Of a stretch of DNA of 64,000 bases, positions 8,390-16,245 are shown piece after piece; the stretch's first letter is position 1, and every line of letters starts with the position of its first letter. Source of the stretch: Chryseobacterium foetidum (GTDB taxonomy: Bacteria; Bacteroidota; Bacteroidia; Flavobacteriales; Weeksellaceae); NCBI RefSeq assembly GCF_025457425.1, contig NZ_JAMXIA010000001.1, forward strand, positions 1 through 64,000, given 5' to 3'. A program made the translations under genes and the position numbers. A model generated the notes under the pieces. The model was given only the letters and a program-made list of their open reading frames with translations. It did no database searches and was not told the DNA's origin.

Positions 8390-8545
8390 AACGCAAAGTT
8401 TTATGATGGCTGAAAATATTATTAAGTGAGCAAAGATGAATCAACAAGTTGATTTTATTAAGCATATGCATAAGCTTCGCAAAACAAATTCATTTGCCTT
8501 TGCACCCTTAAAAATAAAGCGTTGCAAATAAAAAATCTTTGCGTT
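8390..8545. repeat. MITE-like inverted-repeat element between tolC and hlyD genes
   Basis: AACGCAAAG (8390-8398) and CTTTGCGTT (8537-8545) form 9-base inverted ends, flanked inside by T/A-rich bases that keep the match partly going. The interior has its own palindromes, such as CAACAAGTTG (8443-8452), and more CTTTGC/GCAAA words. There is no coding capacity. It takes up most of the space between two genes expected to be co-transcribed. Confidence 0.5.
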
Positions 8546-8651
8546 ATACAATAAAACACAACGACTTTTCTAAATTAAAAGGCTTTTTGAAACTAAAATC
8601 ATTCATAGTTAAAACTCTCAGAACCTCGTGTTCAAAAAACATATAAAAACA

Positions 8652-9791
8652 ATGGAAAACAAGGAACAAAATATTCAGAATACACAACCACAAGCGCCGG
8701 TAAAACAAGTGGTTACAAGTGCTGAAGCCAAGAAAAAACAAAACAGAAAGAATAAAATCAGAGCCATCATCTCAAACGTTATTGTTTTTGCAGTGATTGG
8801 TTTCGGGTTGTTCTGGTTGATTCGTCAGTACTTTCACATCGGTGATAAAACCTATACGGAAGCGGCTCAGGTGGAAGAATTTATCAATCCAATCAACACC
8901 AGAGTTTCGGCTTACATCAAAGAAATTAAATTCATTGAACATCAGCAGGTGAAGAAAGGTGATACGTTGGCCATTTTGGATGACCGCGAAATCATTACAC
9001 AACTCGGACAGGCGGAAGCAGCCTACCAAAACGCATTGGCTCAGCGTTCGGCAACAGGTTCATCAATCAATACCGTTTCCAACAACGTCAGTGTAATGGA
9101 ATCTAACATTGCCGGCGCAAAAGCGAGATTGTGGAATGCCGAACAGAATTTAGGACGATACAAAAACCTTTTGGCAGCAGAAGCGGTAACCAGACAGCAA
9201 TTTGACCAAGCCAAAACAGAATACGATGCCCAAAAAGCAGCGTATGAAACTTTGGTCAATCAGAAACAGTCCGCCAACCTTTCTACCACCGAAGTAAAAA
9301 GCAAACTGGGAATCAATGATGCCGAAATCAAACGAACAAAAGCCGCTTTGGATATGGCGAAAATCAATCTTTCCTACACAGTCATCACCGCACCTTACGA
9401 CGGTGTAATGGGAAGAAGAACGATTTCGGAAGGACAGCTCATTCAGCCTGGACAACAGGTTGCTACCATCGTTTTAAACAATCAAAAATGGGTAACCGCC
9501 AACTTCCTCGAAAGTCAGATGCCCAATATTAAAATCGGTGAAAAACTCATGATGACTGCCGATGCACTAGGCGGAAAACAGTTTGAAGGAAAAGTCACCG
9601 CAGTTTCCGCAGCAACAGGCTCAAGATATTCAAGCGTTCCGACGGATAACTCCACCGGTAACTTTATTAAAGTTCAACAGAGAATTCCCGTAAGAATCGA
9701 GTTTACAGATGCCAACAAAAAAGAAGATGTAGCGAAACTGAGTGCGGGGATGAATATGAATGTTTCTATTCAAGAGCCAAGTAAAAAGTAA
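8652..9791 (+). CDS. HlyD/EmrA family membrane fusion protein
   Basis: The periplasmic adaptor of a tripartite exporter, 379 residues. A basic cytoplasmic tail (1-42) precedes one membrane segment (AIISNVIVFAVIGFGLFWLI), then the first biotinyl-lipoyl half (VSAYIKEIKFIEHQQVKKGDTLAILDD), a coiled-coil hairpin (about 105-210), the second lipoyl half (INLSYTVITAPYDGVMG) and a beta-barrel domain. ATG 8652 is preferred to the alternative start at 8628 because it begins the usual MENK-type tail. With the MFS permease downstream it fits an EmrAB-type pump. Confidence 0.93.
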   Translation: MENKEQNIQNTQPQAPVKQVVTSAEAKKKQNRKNKIRAIISNVIVFAVIGFGLFWLIRQYFHIGDKTYTEAAQVEEFINPINTRVSAYIKEIKFIEHQQVKKGDTLAILDDREIITQLGQAEAAYQNALAQRSATGSSINTVSNNVSVMESNIAGAKARLWNAEQNLGRYKNLLAAEAVTRQQFDQAKTEYDAQKAAYETLVNQKQSANLSTTEVKSKLGINDAEIKRTKAALDMAKINLSYTVITAPYDGVMGRRTISEGQLIQPGQQVATIVLNNQKWVTANFLESQMPNIKIGEKLMMTADALGGKQFEGKVTAVSAATGSRYSSVPTDNSTGNFIKVQQRIPVRIEFTDANKKEDVAKLSAGMNMNVSIQEPSKK

Positions 9792-9894
9792 AAAGAGCCA
9801 AGTTAATGGGATGGAAGTGGGAAGCGGGATGATGGAAGGACGTGATTAGTAAACTTTCGACATTTAGTGACAAAGTTTAAAATTTTATAAAAAT

Positions 9895-10060
9895 AATAAA
9901 CGCAATACTGGAAAACTTCCAGCACCCATCTTCCATCTTCCCTCTGAAAAAATAAACGCAATACTGGCAAAACTTCCAGCACCCATCTTCCCTCTTCCCT
10001 CTGAAATAATAAACGCAATACTGGCAAAACTTCCAGCACCCATCTTCCATCTTCCATCTA
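9895..10060 (+). repeat. Three tandem copies of a 56-57-base repeat before the MFS gene
   Basis: Copies begin AATAAACGCAATACTGG at 9895, 9951 and 10008, each continuing through CTTCCAGCACCCATCTTCC and a short CTTCC-rich tail. Differences between copies are few. The array ends 11 bases before the start of the MFS gene. There are no spacers, so it is not CRISPR. The CTTCCAGCACCC word returns in reverse orientation at 45230-45250. Confidence 0.9.
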
Positions 10061-10071
10061 AAACAAATATT

Positions 10072-11661
10072 ATGTACAACAAAGGTCTTTTCAGCGATTG
10101 GGTTCCGAAACCCGTACAGCTTCTGATGATGGTTTTACTGCTTATCGTAGTGATGCCGTTGGGTGGAGTTTATACCGGAAACATCAGTTTTATGGTGGGC
10201 GGAACCGGCGTGATGCAGGAATATTTTCTGTGGGCAAACTATGCCACCACCATTGGGATGGGTGCGTGTATGCCTGTGGTTTTAAGAATGAAAATGCGGT
10301 TCAAAGTCCGTGATAAACTCGTGGTTTTATTGGTGCTTTTGGGTGCATTAAGTTATATTAACGCTAACACTTTCGAGCCGATGGTTATCGTGATGAGCTC
10401 GTTGGTCATTGGCTTTTTAAAAATGATGATAACCATCGAATTATTTTTACCGTTAATGGCAATGCTTGGCGGACGTGGGATTTTCTACGGCGTTTTCTAC
10501 ACATTTGTTTTAATATTAAATCAGGTCTCCGCGTACTACGCTGTGGAAGTTTCAATAATGTACAACTTTCAGCAGTTCTTTATTTTGGCGGCCGTTTTGT
10601 GTTTCGTTTTGGCATCATTGTGCTGGATTTTGATGCACGATAAATATTTTGCCCTAAAAGTTCCGTTACATTACATCGACTGGCTGAGCGTCATCCTTTT
10701 TGTTTCAACGTTTATGTTTTCGGCCTACGTATTTTCGTTTGGGAAACAGCAGGATTGGCTTAATTCAAAAAACATCATCAACGCAAGCATAGCAGCATTT
10801 GTAAGTTTCGCATTATTGGCGATTCGTCAGCTGACATTAAAAAGACCATACATTTCCTTTAATATATTCACAAAAAGCAATGTGCTCAACGGACTGTTTA
10901 TGCTCCTATGGCTGGGAATGTTTTTAGGGACAACATCGCTTCAAAACATTTATTCAGTCGGGGTTTTGGGCTACGACCAACTGACCAATGCAAAACTCAA
11001 TCTCATGATGATCCCCGGACTACTTTTAGCCGGAGTCATCGCCGTATTTTGGTTTAAAAAAGAATCACCGCTTAAAATGTTTATCTTTTCGGGCTTTTCA
11101 GCAATGACGGCTTATGCAATCATTATGTATTTTTCGATGGTACTCGAATTCAACTACGAAAGCTGGTACTTACCGATGTTCCTGAAAGGTTATGGCATGT
11201 GTTCACTCTTCATTTCGGTTTGGTATTACACATTAGACAAACTGGAACTCAACGAAATGCTGGCCGCCATCGGATTGGTTTTGGTGTGGCGGACTTTCCT
11301 TGCAGTAGGGTTTTTCTCAGCCCTGTTTTCATGGTTTCAGTATCAGTTTCAAATCGTCAGTTTAGGAGATTTGGCTGTTTATATGGATGGGATGACGATT
11401 ACGCCGCAAAACGTTGCAACCAATATGAAAACCATTCAGCTCAACGCCATTATTTCCGCCAATAAAAAGATATTCGGCTACATTATCGTCGCCGGTTTTG
11501 GAGTAATGTTGTACGTGCTGACTCATCATTTCGGAAAACGCACAGAATATTTAAGAGTCATCAGAATCCTCAACGGAAAGTCTGTCATCGCCAGACGAAG
11601 ATTCCGTGAAAGAAAAAAATTGGAAGAAGACATCAAAGGCGCCGCCGGCCCTGCCTTATAA
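10072..11661 (+). CDS. MFS efflux permease (EmrB/DHA2-like)
   Basis: The 529-residue inner-membrane protein has about 14 hydrophobic segments, as in the DHA2 drug:proton antiporters (for example LLMMVLLLIVVMPLGGVY, FFILAAVLCFVLASLCWIL, YIIVAGFGVMLYVLTHHF). It follows TolC and HlyD genes on the same strand and completes the pump. The first segment lacks the usual N-terminal hydrophilic leader, and a basic C-terminal tail (RRRFRERKKLEEDIK) lies in the cytoplasm. Substrate unknown. The 3-copy repeat sits immediately upstream of its start. Confidence 0.88.
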   Translation: MYNKGLFSDWVPKPVQLLMMVLLLIVVMPLGGVYTGNISFMVGGTGVMQEYFLWANYATTIGMGACMPVVLRMKMRFKVRDKLVVLLVLLGALSYINANTFEPMVIVMSSLVIGFLKMMITIELFLPLMAMLGGRGIFYGVFYTFVLILNQVSAYYAVEVSIMYNFQQFFILAAVLCFVLASLCWILMHDKYFALKVPLHYIDWLSVILFVSTFMFSAYVFSFGKQQDWLNSKNIINASIAAFVSFALLAIRQLTLKRPYISFNIFTKSNVLNGLFMLLWLGMFLGTTSLQNIYSVGVLGYDQLTNAKLNLMMIPGLLLAGVIAVFWFKKESPLKMFIFSGFSAMTAYAIIMYFSMVLEFNYESWYLPMFLKGYGMCSLFISVWYYTLDKLELNEMLAAIGLVLVWRTFLAVGFFSALFSWFQYQFQIVSLGDLAVYMDGMTITPQNVATNMKTIQLNAIISANKKIFGYIIVAGFGVMLYVLTHHFGKRTEYLRVIRILNGKSVIARRRFRERKKLEEDIKGAAGPAL

Positions 11662-11776
11662 AGAAACCTTGTTTTTACCCGTAAAGTCTCGTTTTGTTTT
11701 TCAAAGCGGGGCTTTAATTTTTAAAAATTATCCAGTACATATTACTCATTACCCATCACTCATTACCGATATTTTC

Positions 11777-11859
11777 GGGAGCTTAATCCCGCTGTTCACT
11801 ATATCTTTTGCTCTTCGTTCCTCATCACAAAAGGATGCCGTTTCCATCGGGGCTAGGGA
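11777..11859 (+). repeat. Dispersed hairpin element, copy A
   Basis: This copy has the conserved left end GGAGCTTAATCCCGCT, TATCTTTT, a shortened loop and the right end AAAAGGATGCCG, TTTCCATCGGGGCTAGGG. Copies B (24142-24262), C (33559-33680) and D (37558-37657) share both ends in the same orientation. Confidence 0.85.
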
Positions 11860-12038
11860 ATCCCGCCATCAAAGATTTATTTCGAAATTTGATCTTAAAC
11901 CTCATAGGTTTCGAAAACTTACGAGGTTTTGCATCTAAGATGAAGATTTGTTCAAAGAAACAGATCGGAAGAATCAAAAGTAAGAAAACGCCCTGCCACA
12001 AAGGTCCCTGCACCCGTGCATCAGGTTTGCGGGAAGTA

Positions 12039-12115
12039 CGCAAGTCTGTCGCACCTTAGCAACATACTTGCGGAAACATCCGAAAGCTTGTCGCACCCCC
12101 GCAGGAAGCTTTCGG
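12039..12115 (+). repeat. Twin hairpins sharing the loop motif GTCGCACC
   Basis: Hairpin 1 pairs CGCAAGT (12039-12045) with ACTTGCG (12066-12072). Hairpin 2 pairs CCGAAAGCTT (12080-12089) with AAGCTTTCGG (12106-12115), a perfect 10-base stem. The stems differ but both loops start with TGTCGCACC. This looks like a two-unit REP-type element. Confidence 0.75.
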
Positions 12116-12245
12116 TAAATTATAATTGTTTATCGCTGTGTGACATCGTGTTTTCGGACAAGTAATAATCCTGTTTATTTTTAAAATAAAATTTTCACAT
12201 CAATCAAAATGCAAAAATCAGATTTAATAAAATATTTCAAAGGCT

Positions 12246-12253
12246 TATCTTTG
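12246..12253 (+). promoter_or_regulatory. -7 element of the methyltransferase gene
   Basis: TATCTTTG matches TAnnTTTG and lies 16 bases before the ATG. No clear TTTG is seen at the usual distance upstream. Confidence 0.45.
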
Positions 12254-12269
12254 CGGAAGATTTACTTGT

Positions 12270-12974
12270 ATGAAAGACTTAATGGGACGCGCAATTCTGG
12301 ATTATTTTCAAAACGAAAATCCTGAAGATCTGCAGACAGAAACCTCAATTTCCGAACTCGATGAACTTCCGGTAGAATATCTTTTCAGAGGTTTTGAAGA
12401 GATGAACAAAATCGAACAGAAAGCTTTGAAATTAGCTCATGGAAAAGTCCTTGACATCGGAGCAGGAGCGGGTTCGCATTCACTGTATCTTCAAAATGAA
12501 AGAAAATTGGATATTACCGCTTTGGATATTTCGCCAAAATCTATTGAAGTCTGTCAACTACGGGGTATTCAGAAAACTGTTGTCCAAAATATGCTGGAAT
12601 TTTCCGGGGAAACTTACGACACAATTCTTCTCCTTATGAACGGAACCGGAATTTTCCAAAGCCTGAATGTGATTGATATTTATCTTCAAAAACTTCATTC
12701 TTTATTAAATAAAAACGGACAAATCCTCATTGACAGCACAGATATTCTTTACATGTTTGATACCGACGAAGATGGCGGAGTTTTGATTCCTGCCAACGGA
12801 TATTATGGCGAGCTTGATTATATCGTTCATTACAAAGGCGAGTCTGAAGATCCGATAAAGTGGCTTTATTTAGATTTCAATACATTAAAGAATGCTGCAG
12901 AAAATAATGGTTTTAAAATAGAAAAGGTTTTGCAGGATGAAGATTCTTACCTGGCTAAACTGATTAAAAACTAG
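12270..12974 (+). CDS. Class I SAM-dependent methyltransferase
   Basis: A cytoplasmic enzyme of 234 residues with the SAM-binding motif I VLDIGAGAGSHSLYLQ (60-75), an acidic strand-2 end (ITALDIS, about 82-88) and a Rossmann-type middle part (NGTGIFQSLNVIDIYLQKLHSLLNKNGQILIDSTD). Substrate cannot be told from sequence. It is a single gene between a repeat-rich region and a convergent membrane-protein gene. Confidence 0.88.
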   Translation: MKDLMGRAILDYFQNENPEDLQTETSISELDELPVEYLFRGFEEMNKIEQKALKLAHGKVLDIGAGAGSHSLYLQNERKLDITALDISPKSIEVCQLRGIQKTVVQNMLEFSGETYDTILLLMNGTGIFQSLNVIDIYLQKLHSLLNKNGQILIDSTDILYMFDTDEDGGVLIPANGYYGELDYIVHYKGESEDPIKWLYLDFNTLKNAAENNGFKIEKVLQDEDSYLAKLIKN

Positions 12975-13066
12975 ATTGATTTTCTGGTAATTAAGTTTTG
13001 TTGACTTTAAAATCGTTGTAAGTTGACTTAATTTTTTTTATTGCATTGATTACTCTGTATAAATTC

Positions 13067-13726
13067 CTACTCTGAAAATCTCATTAAAAAATAGCTTGAG
13101 AATAATCTTTCATAATTTGAGAATATCAAGAACAGCATAATGGCTGCAAATATACTCGGGAACAGGTAAGATTGAGATCTGTAAACTATTCTCTTCGGCA
13201 TTGAAGTTACCCAAATAATGACTAAGATGAGAGGTCCTGTTACAACGGGAAGTATTTCAGGACTATATCTTGATGAAGATGCCAAGTTATTTTCAACGAT
13301 AAACTTATAGGCATAAAATTGTAGAGGCACATAAATAATTCCAAGTAAAAATGTGAAAACAGCAGGAATATATTTTTTTAGTTTTAAGAAGTTTAAACTT
13401 AGTAAAATGGCTCCGAATAATGTTCCAAGAAACACGCCTGAAATCAAAATGAATGTTCTTGAATATAGCTTTACAGCAGATGGATCTGTCGTTATATGAT
13501 CTTTCCAGTCTTCAATTTCTTCATATTTTTTTGCAGCTTCAGATTCTTTTTTGTGCTGAATAAGATGCTGAATGTTGTTTATTTCTGCAGCAGAAAATAT
13601 TCTTCCTCTATCCTTTAAAATATCAAAAGCGATCTGAACAGCTTCAGGCACAAAGCGGTTTTGTGACTGAAGATATTTCTCTAATTCCCTGTTTGAAAGT
13701 TTTTCTAACGTACTTTTCTTTACCAT
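13067..13726 (-). CDS. Unknown membrane protein
   Basis: I do not recognise this 219-residue protein. The first 90 residues are soluble and helical (TLEKLSNRELEKYLQSQNRFVPEAVQ), then about four membrane segments follow (LISGVFLGTLFGAILLSL, IPAVFTFLLGIIYVPL, LPVVTGPLILVIIWV, SIFAAIMLFLIFS). It lies 52 bases downstream of metG on the same strand, so the two may be co-transcribed. No function can be proposed. Confidence 0.75.
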   Translation of the reverse strand: MVKKSTLEKLSNRELEKYLQSQNRFVPEAVQIAFDILKDRGRIFSAAEINNIQHLIQHKKESEAAKKYEEIEDWKDHITTDPSAVKLYSRTFILISGVFLGTLFGAILLSLNFLKLKKYIPAVFTFLLGIIYVPLQFYAYKFIVENNLASSSRYSPEILPVVTGPLILVIIWVTSMPKRIVYRSQSYLFPSIFAAIMLFLIFSNYERLFSSYFLMRFSE

Positions 13727-13778
13727 GATTCAAAAAAAAAGGGCATCCGAAAATGCCCATTTCCATATCATTTTAAAT

Positions 13779-15917
13779 TTACCCAATCTCAATCCCATTC
13801 TCAACATTGCTGTCATCCGGCGTCACAAAAGATAATTTTCCGTCAGGTTTTGTAGTCAACAACAGCATTCCCTGAGATTCAATCCCTCTGATTTTTCTTG
13901 GCGCAAGGTTTAATAAAATCATCACCTGCTTTCCGATTACTTCTTCAGCCTTAAAGCTTTCTGCGATCCCAGAAACAACAGTTCTTACGTCAACACCTGT
14001 ATCAACAGTTAATTTCAATAATTTATCTGCTTTTTCTACTTTTTCAGCTTCAATAATCGTTGCTGTTCTCAGGTCGATTTTTGTAAAATCATCAAACTGT
14101 ATTTCGTCTTTCATTGGATTGGCTTTAGGGTTTGTTTTTTTATTGCTTTGTTTTGTATTTTCTAATTTCTGGATTTGAAAATCAATTACATCGTCTTCAA
14201 TTTTGGAGAAAAGAAGAGTGGCTTCATTGATTCTATGACCGTACGGTAAAAATTGATTTGTCAAATTTAATACGTCGTCCCACACTAATTTTGAATAGTT
14301 TCTGCATTTTATTTCTTTATCTGATTTAACGAAAGGTTTTGAAATTAATCTATCAGTAAAATTAATATCAAGTTCTAAATCATTTGAGTTGAAAATTTCT
14401 TCGATTTTATTTGATGTAAAAGGCATAAAAGGCTCGCATATATAACCAAGCAATATTGATATTTGAGAGGCAACATATAATTGTGTTTTAACTCTTTCAG
14501 GATTGTCTTTAATTATTTTCCATGGCTCTTCATCAGCTAAATACTTGTTACCAATGCGTGCAACAGTAATCATTTCATTCAAAGCATTCCTAAATTCATA
14601 CTTGTTTAGATATTGTCCCAATTTTTCAATTGAATTTTGAACCAGATGCATTGCCTCAATATCTTGTTGAAGAAAGTTTGGCTTTTGTACAATTCCATCA
14701 TAATATTTATGAATTAAAACGGCAACTCTGTTGATGAAATTTCCGAAAATCCCAACCAGCTCAGAATTATTCTTTGTCTGAAAGTCCTTCCATGTAAAGT
14801 TATTATCCTTCGTTTCAGGAGCAGAAGAAAGCAATGCATAACGCAAAACATCCTGTTGCCCGGGAAATTCTTCCACATATTCGTGTGCCCAAACTGCCCA
14901 GTTTCTTGAAGTTGAAATTTTATCGTTTTCTAAATTTAAAAATTCAAACGCAGGTACATTTTTCGGCATAATGAAATCTCCGTGAGCCTTCATCATTGCA
15001 GGGAAAATAATACAGTGGAACACAATATTGTCTTTTCCAATAAAGTGAACCAAATCTGAGTTTTCGCTTTGCCAGTAATCTTTCCAGTCTTTTCCGTTTT
15101 TCTCAGCCCATTCTTTGGTGAAAGAAATATATCCAATCGGAGCATCAAACCAAACGTAAAGTACTTTACCTTCTGCATTTGGAAGTGGTACAGGAACGCC
15201 CCAGTTCAGATCTCTGGTCATGGCACGGGGTTTCAAACCATCCGTTAACCACGATTTTACCTGTCCATAAACATTGGTTTTCCAGTCGTCTTTATGGCCT
15301 TCGATGATCCATTCGTTTAAGAAATCTTCGTATTCATTTAAAGGTAAATACCAGTTTTTGGTTTCTTTTAAAACAGGAACGTTACCGCTCAACATCGATT
15401 TTGGATTGATCAGTTCTGAAGGTGAAAGGGTAGTACCACATTTCTCGCACTGATCTCCATAAGCGTTGTCATTTCCGCAATTCGGACAGGTTCCAACGAT
15501 GTATCGGTCGGCTAAAAATTCGTTTGCCTGCTCGTCAAAATACTGCTCAGACATTTCTTCTGTAAACTTTCCCTTCTCATAAAGAACTTTAAAGAAATCC
15601 TGACTTGTTTCGCGGTGATTTTGAGAGGTAGTTCTTGAATATTCATCAAATGAAATCCCCAAATCCGAGAACGATTTTTTGATGATTTCATGATATTTAT
15701 CGACGATATCCTGTGGGGTCACGCCTTCTTTTTTAGCTCTGATGGTAATAGGAATTCCGTGCTCGTCACTTCCGCAGATAAAAGCAACATCTTTCCCTGA
15801 CCTTCTCTGAAATCTTGCGTAGACATCAGCAGGAATATAAACACCCGCCAAATGCCCTATATGAACCGGTCCGTTGGCATAAGGCAACGCTGCCGTAATC
15901 AATTTTTTATTTGACAT
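13779..15917 (-). CDS. metG: Methionine-tRNA ligase
   Basis: Charges initiator and elongator tRNA with methionine. The 712-residue protein has the class I signature HIGH at 19-22, a zinc knuckle with Cys144, 147, 157 and 160, and the second signature as KISTS (333-337), a common variant of KMSKS. A C-terminal tRNA-binding domain of the EMAP/Trbp111 type begins about residue 605 (FDDFTKIDLRTATIIEAEKV) and mediates dimerisation. Between them is a variable linker with many Lys/Asn. It is divergent from susC. Confidence 0.98.
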   Translation of the reverse strand: MSNKKLITAALPYANGPVHIGHLAGVYIPADVYARFQRRSGKDVAFICGSDEHGIPITIRAKKEGVTPQDIVDKYHEIIKKSFSDLGISFDEYSRTTSQNHRETSQDFFKVLYEKGKFTEEMSEQYFDEQANEFLADRYIVGTCPNCGNDNAYGDQCEKCGTTLSPSELINPKSMLSGNVPVLKETKNWYLPLNEYEDFLNEWIIEGHKDDWKTNVYGQVKSWLTDGLKPRAMTRDLNWGVPVPLPNAEGKVLYVWFDAPIGYISFTKEWAEKNGKDWKDYWQSENSDLVHFIGKDNIVFHCIIFPAMMKAHGDFIMPKNVPAFEFLNLENDKISTSRNWAVWAHEYVEEFPGQQDVLRYALLSSAPETKDNNFTWKDFQTKNNSELVGIFGNFINRVAVLIHKYYDGIVQKPNFLQQDIEAMHLVQNSIEKLGQYLNKYEFRNALNEMITVARIGNKYLADEEPWKIIKDNPERVKTQLYVASQISILLGYICEPFMPFTSNKIEEIFNSNDLELDINFTDRLISKPFVKSDKEIKCRNYSKLVWDDVLNLTNQFLPYGHRINEATLLFSKIEDDVIDFQIQKLENTKQSNKKTNPKANPMKDEIQFDDFTKIDLRTATIIEAEKVEKADKLLKLTVDTGVDVRTVVSGIAESFKAEEVIGKQVMILLNLAPRKIRGIESQGMLLLTTKPDGKLSFVTPDDSNVENGIEIG

Positions 15918-16245
15918 TTTTATACTAAAATTTAGATGTGCAAAGATAATTATAATTTATCTAAAGTTTTAAGAAATGATTCTCATCAAGGCTTATCATA
16001 AATTTTGGCTGACACTTGGTCATTTAGTTAAACGAATGTTTAATTTTTTACTGTATCAACCCATATATTATGCAATGTATAGTTTTTGCTAATAATGTGA
16101 TTATTAATAATTTGTGAAAATCATGTGGTTTAAGATAAAGAAAATTTAATAAATAATTAATATTTATTAACATCAAATAGTTTTTTGTTTAAATTGCAGG
16201 GCTGGGATACAGCATAAACAAAGGAAACTATATAAAAATAATATT
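15918..16245. promoter_or_regulatory. Divergent metG/susC control region
   Basis: On the minus strand TATCTTTG (reads CAAAGATA at 15941-15948) is a good -7 element 24 bases before the metG start. On the plus strand the susC side is very AT-rich; TAGTTTTTTG (about 16179-16188) is the closest thing to a -7 element but does not fit the spacing exactly. No regulator gene of the SusR type lies next to it. I see no clear operator. Confidence 0.5.

Larger units (their letters stand above)
11662..12269 (+). repeat. 608-base gene-free region filled with hairpin and dispersed-repeat elements
   Basis: In order it holds a weak hairpin terminator (11683-11691 with 11707-11715, T-rich tail), short repeats of the ATTACTCATTACC type (11741-11766), a copy of the dispersed ATCTTTTTTGTC element (11777-11859, entered separately), an imperfect palindrome with AACCTCATAGG and TACGAGGTT halves (about 11899-11926), a twin hairpin (12039-12115, entered separately) and the promoter of the next gene. 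I see no real reading frame in it. Confidence 0.7.

Noticed and set aside
9895..10060. CRISPR array
   Set aside because: The repeats are contiguous, with no spacers, and no cas gene is in the window.
9803..10082. Two minus-strand reading frames with repeated GRWVLEVLPVLR-type sequence
   Set aside because: They are translations of the three DNA repeats and have no independent support.
11606..12059. Plus-strand small frames after the MFS gene and a minus-strand frame
   Set aside because: They lie in hairpin and dispersed-repeat sequence and have no family resemblance.
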